From: Mycosarcoma maydis
Taxonomy: Eukaryota > Basidiomycota > Ustilaginomycetes > Ustilaginales
Assembly: GCF_000328475.2 (NCBI RefSeq)
Contig: NC_026495.1
Coordinates: 186,001 to 250,000, forward strand
Length of the DNA stretch: 64,000 nucleotides
Direction of reading: 5' to 3'
Position 1 is the stretch's first letter, and the number at the start of each line of letters is the position of its first letter. Shown piece after piece: positions 62,366-64,000 of the stretch. The notes under the pieces are model-generated. The model did not search any database and had not been told where the DNA came from. It saw nothing but the letters and a program-made list of their open reading frames with translations. Made by a program: the position numbers and the translations under genes.

Positions 62366-63084
62366 AGCATCAAGAACAAATCCAATTGTATAGCCGACAC
62401 CGCTCTCCCAGTAGCCGATGACGAGTCTGGCGCAAGCACCATCAACTCGTCACCCGATGCATCGAGAGGCGTGATCGGCGCACTTGGTCGAAAATGGGGT
62501 GTGACCTTTGCCGTGTGCACCCTTATATTAAGTTAAACCTAATTCATGCACGACGTAGTAGTGAGTGGTCGTGAAATTTCTAAATTTAGACTTCGACTTG
62601 CACTTGGTCCACGTGTGATTTACGATTGCGGTGTGAATTGCGAGTGGCTTGCATGATCACGCCAATCCATGGTGACTCGTGAATGGTGGAGGTGAGATAC
62701 TGTACATTGCAAATCCGATGTGGTGCAAGTGGGAAGTCAACTCTTCGCAAATGGAGTGCATGTCTTTGGATGTATGGTCTAGAGAGCAGCGTGAGCTTGT
62801 TCGAGGCTTCTTGCGCGTTGAGACAAGTCGGCTGCTTGCATTCACCGATGTTGCAGCTCAACGCGCATTGCGATCGACCTCGGTCCATCAGTCGAAAGCC
62901 AGTAGCGGTATCGGGTTCAACATCCCGCGGACCCCGTCCGAGCGCTGTCAAGCCCTTTTTTCCCGCTCAATGTACAATCTCGCGACCAGCTTAGAGCACC
63001 AAGCTGAGCAAATCGAGATGCACCCTGGTGTGAATCCCAGCTCCGCGAAGCGCGCGAATACAAACGTGAAAATAAACCGCGTCA
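62366..63084. other. Convergent spacer, GATA factor / SMN-like gene
   Basis: 719 bp between convergent stops. Short overlapping frames on both strands lack motifs. No gene or repeat called. Confidence 0.5.
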
Positions 63085-64000
63085 CTATGGTCGGCTAGTG
63101 AACCTGGCGTCCGAGGCTGGTGCCCTGCGGTGTTGCTGCGGTTGCGACAGAGATGACAGGGGTCGCGATGGTGCTTCTGCAACTGCAACTCTTGATTGTG
63201 CTTGTGCTTGTGCTTGTGCTTGTGCTTGTGCTTTTGCTGCTGTTGCTGGTACTGGTACTCCTGATACAACCGACACCGTGGTCGATGATGGCGCTGTTGA
63301 GGCTGGCATTGCTGTAGCAGTGTTCGATCTGGCGGTGGATTCGATGAGCGCGGGCTGGACGTCATTCGTGCCAGAACTTGTCCGAGTAGCCCCCGATGCT
63401 GCCAACCCAGCGTAATACCCCGCGTACCAACACTGCAGCTCCCTATCGCTCGCTCGTTCCACCGAGTCCGATTCCAACGTTATCCTTGCCGCCTCTCCGC
63501 GTTCCTGAACCTCGTTCACATACTGTCCGAACTGCAAGCTGCCGCTATCGACAACACCTGTACCAGCATCTGTCTCGCCTGCCAGCCCACTTGCTCCGCC
63601 TACAGCCGCCTCGTTCTGAACACGCATCGGCAGCACGTATCCGATTCGATTCGGCGTAGTTTGCACGGTCTTGATCGCTTTTTTCCACGCCATGTTGCCT
63701 GGCACATGTGCATGCGGTACGTGCGTCACGATGGGTTTACCGCGTGGCTGGAGTGCTGCTGCTGGTGTCGTCTTCTTGTTCGACTTTGCTCCACTGACAT
63801 GTGCTCCCTCCACCGTCACTAAGGCAACAGTCTCGATCTCGCTGTGCTTGCTGGTGTGCTTGCTGGTAAGCGGTCGATCCGAAGTGGAAGATCGACCGAT
63901 GTTGTTCGCGTTCGCACTGTCAGCCTGTTGTCGTTGAGCCATGATCTGCTGTGCGTCCAGCTTGACCTGTTGCGCAAGCAGCGAGTCGTACGCGGGCGCA
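63085..64000 (-). CDS. SMN-like protein with YG box, C-terminal part (runs off right edge)
   Basis: 304 codons plus stop are open from the right edge to TAG 63085. An in-frame ATG at 63942 exists, but the frame continues past the edge (APAYDSLLAQQVKLDAQQIM), so the start is outside. The clue is ELQCWYAGYYAGLAASG, a Tyr/Gly zipper like the C-terminal oligomerisation box of survival motor neuron (SMN) proteins, which assemble Sm rings on snRNAs. Unlike animal SMN, about 105 residues follow the box: Ser/Thr/Val-rich, then a (QA)n stretch from a 6-base repeat. No Tudor domain is visible, as expected in fungi. The Gemin2-binding N-terminus would lie beyond the window. The assignment rests on one motif and is tentative. 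Confidence 0.6.
   Translation of the reverse strand, partial: APAYDSLLAQQVKLDAQQIMAQRQQADSANANNIGRSSTSDRPLTSKHTSKHSEIETVALVTVEGAHVSGAKSNKKTTPAAALQPRGKPIVTHVPHAHVPGNMAWKKAIKTVQTTPNRIGYVLPMRVQNEAAVGGASGLAGETDAGTGVVDSGSLQFGQYVNEVQERGEAARITLESDSVERASDRELQCWYAGYYAGLAASGATRTSSGTNDVQPALIESTARSNTATAMPASTAPSSTTVSVVSGVPVPATAAKAQAQAQAQAQAQSRVAVAEAPSRPLSSLSQPQQHRRAPASDARFTSRP
63195..63234 (-). repeat. In-frame hexanucleotide repeat encoding (QA)n
   Basis: Six to seven copies of CTTGTG on plus, read on the coding minus strand as alternating Gln-Ala in the SMN-like protein. Unit length keeps the frame. Confidence 0.9.

Overview
The window reads as a draft nuclear contig from a basidiomycete smut fungus, most likely Ustilaginaceae (Ustilago, Sporisorium or Pseudozyma type). 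The evidence is long, mostly uninterrupted eukaryotic genes, a few short GT-AG introns with CTAAC/CTGAC branch sites, long Gln/Pro/Ser-rich stretches in regulatory proteins, and pyrimidine-rich leaders. Protein families are typically fungal: Cyc8/Ssn6, a Zn2Cys6 factor, Atg16, Mediator 31. There is one run of 100 Ns (8140-8239). The genus is inference from gene style, not from an alignment.

Layout, left to right: a secreted protein cut by the left edge (1-195, minus); a single reading frame that fuses cystathionine beta-lyase to mevalonate kinase (1910-4771, minus); the mRNA export factor p15/Nxt1 with one long intron (5624-6866, plus); a Dif1/Spd1-like protein broken by the gap (7283-8257, minus); an Osh4-type oxysterol-binding protein (9005-10204, minus); a large low-complexity protein with a Bni4/Afr1-like C-terminus (12491-15421, minus); a 4.5 kb stretch without genes; the Cyc8/Ssn6 TPR corepressor (19961-23839, minus); mitochondrial ribosomal protein mL46 (25497-26435, minus); V-ATPase subunit H (27180-28952, plus); glutathione synthetase (29046-30674, minus); Mediator subunit 31 (31293-31754, plus); an SLC35/TPT-type transporter (31944-33827, minus); a short-chain dehydrogenase (34511-35596, minus); a GTPBP1/2-type GTPase (37044-39044, plus); Rrp1/Nop52 with a 37-Glu tract (39431-40906, plus); Arp5 of INO80 (41276-43717, minus); Atg16 (44116-44953, minus, one intron); Rab7/Ypt7 (45938-46638, plus, one intron); an MFAP1-type spliceosomal protein with an added CCHC knuckle (46954-48843, minus); a multi-pass membrane protein (50944-52404, plus); a Zn2Cys6 transcription factor (52736-55175, minus, one intron); a 5.5 kb stretch without genes; a GATA-type factor (60659-62365, plus); and a protein with an SMN-like YG box cut by the right edge (63085-64000, minus).

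Most genes are ordinary housekeeping genes and form no cluster. Three things stand out. The first is the cystathionine beta-lyase/mevalonate kinase fusion, which joins sulfur amino-acid and isoprenoid metabolism in one polypeptide. The second is a 7-base word, AATCGTG/AATCACG (reverse CACGATT/CGTGATT), scattered through nearly every intergenic region, sometimes in tandem or palindromic form, and not noticed inside any coding region called here. The third is a second, palindromic family (GTACTGTACAGTAC) in the same spacers. Many open frames seen opposite or across the genes start with TTG/GTG or follow repeats and are treated as noise. Starts given here are the first convincing ATG.
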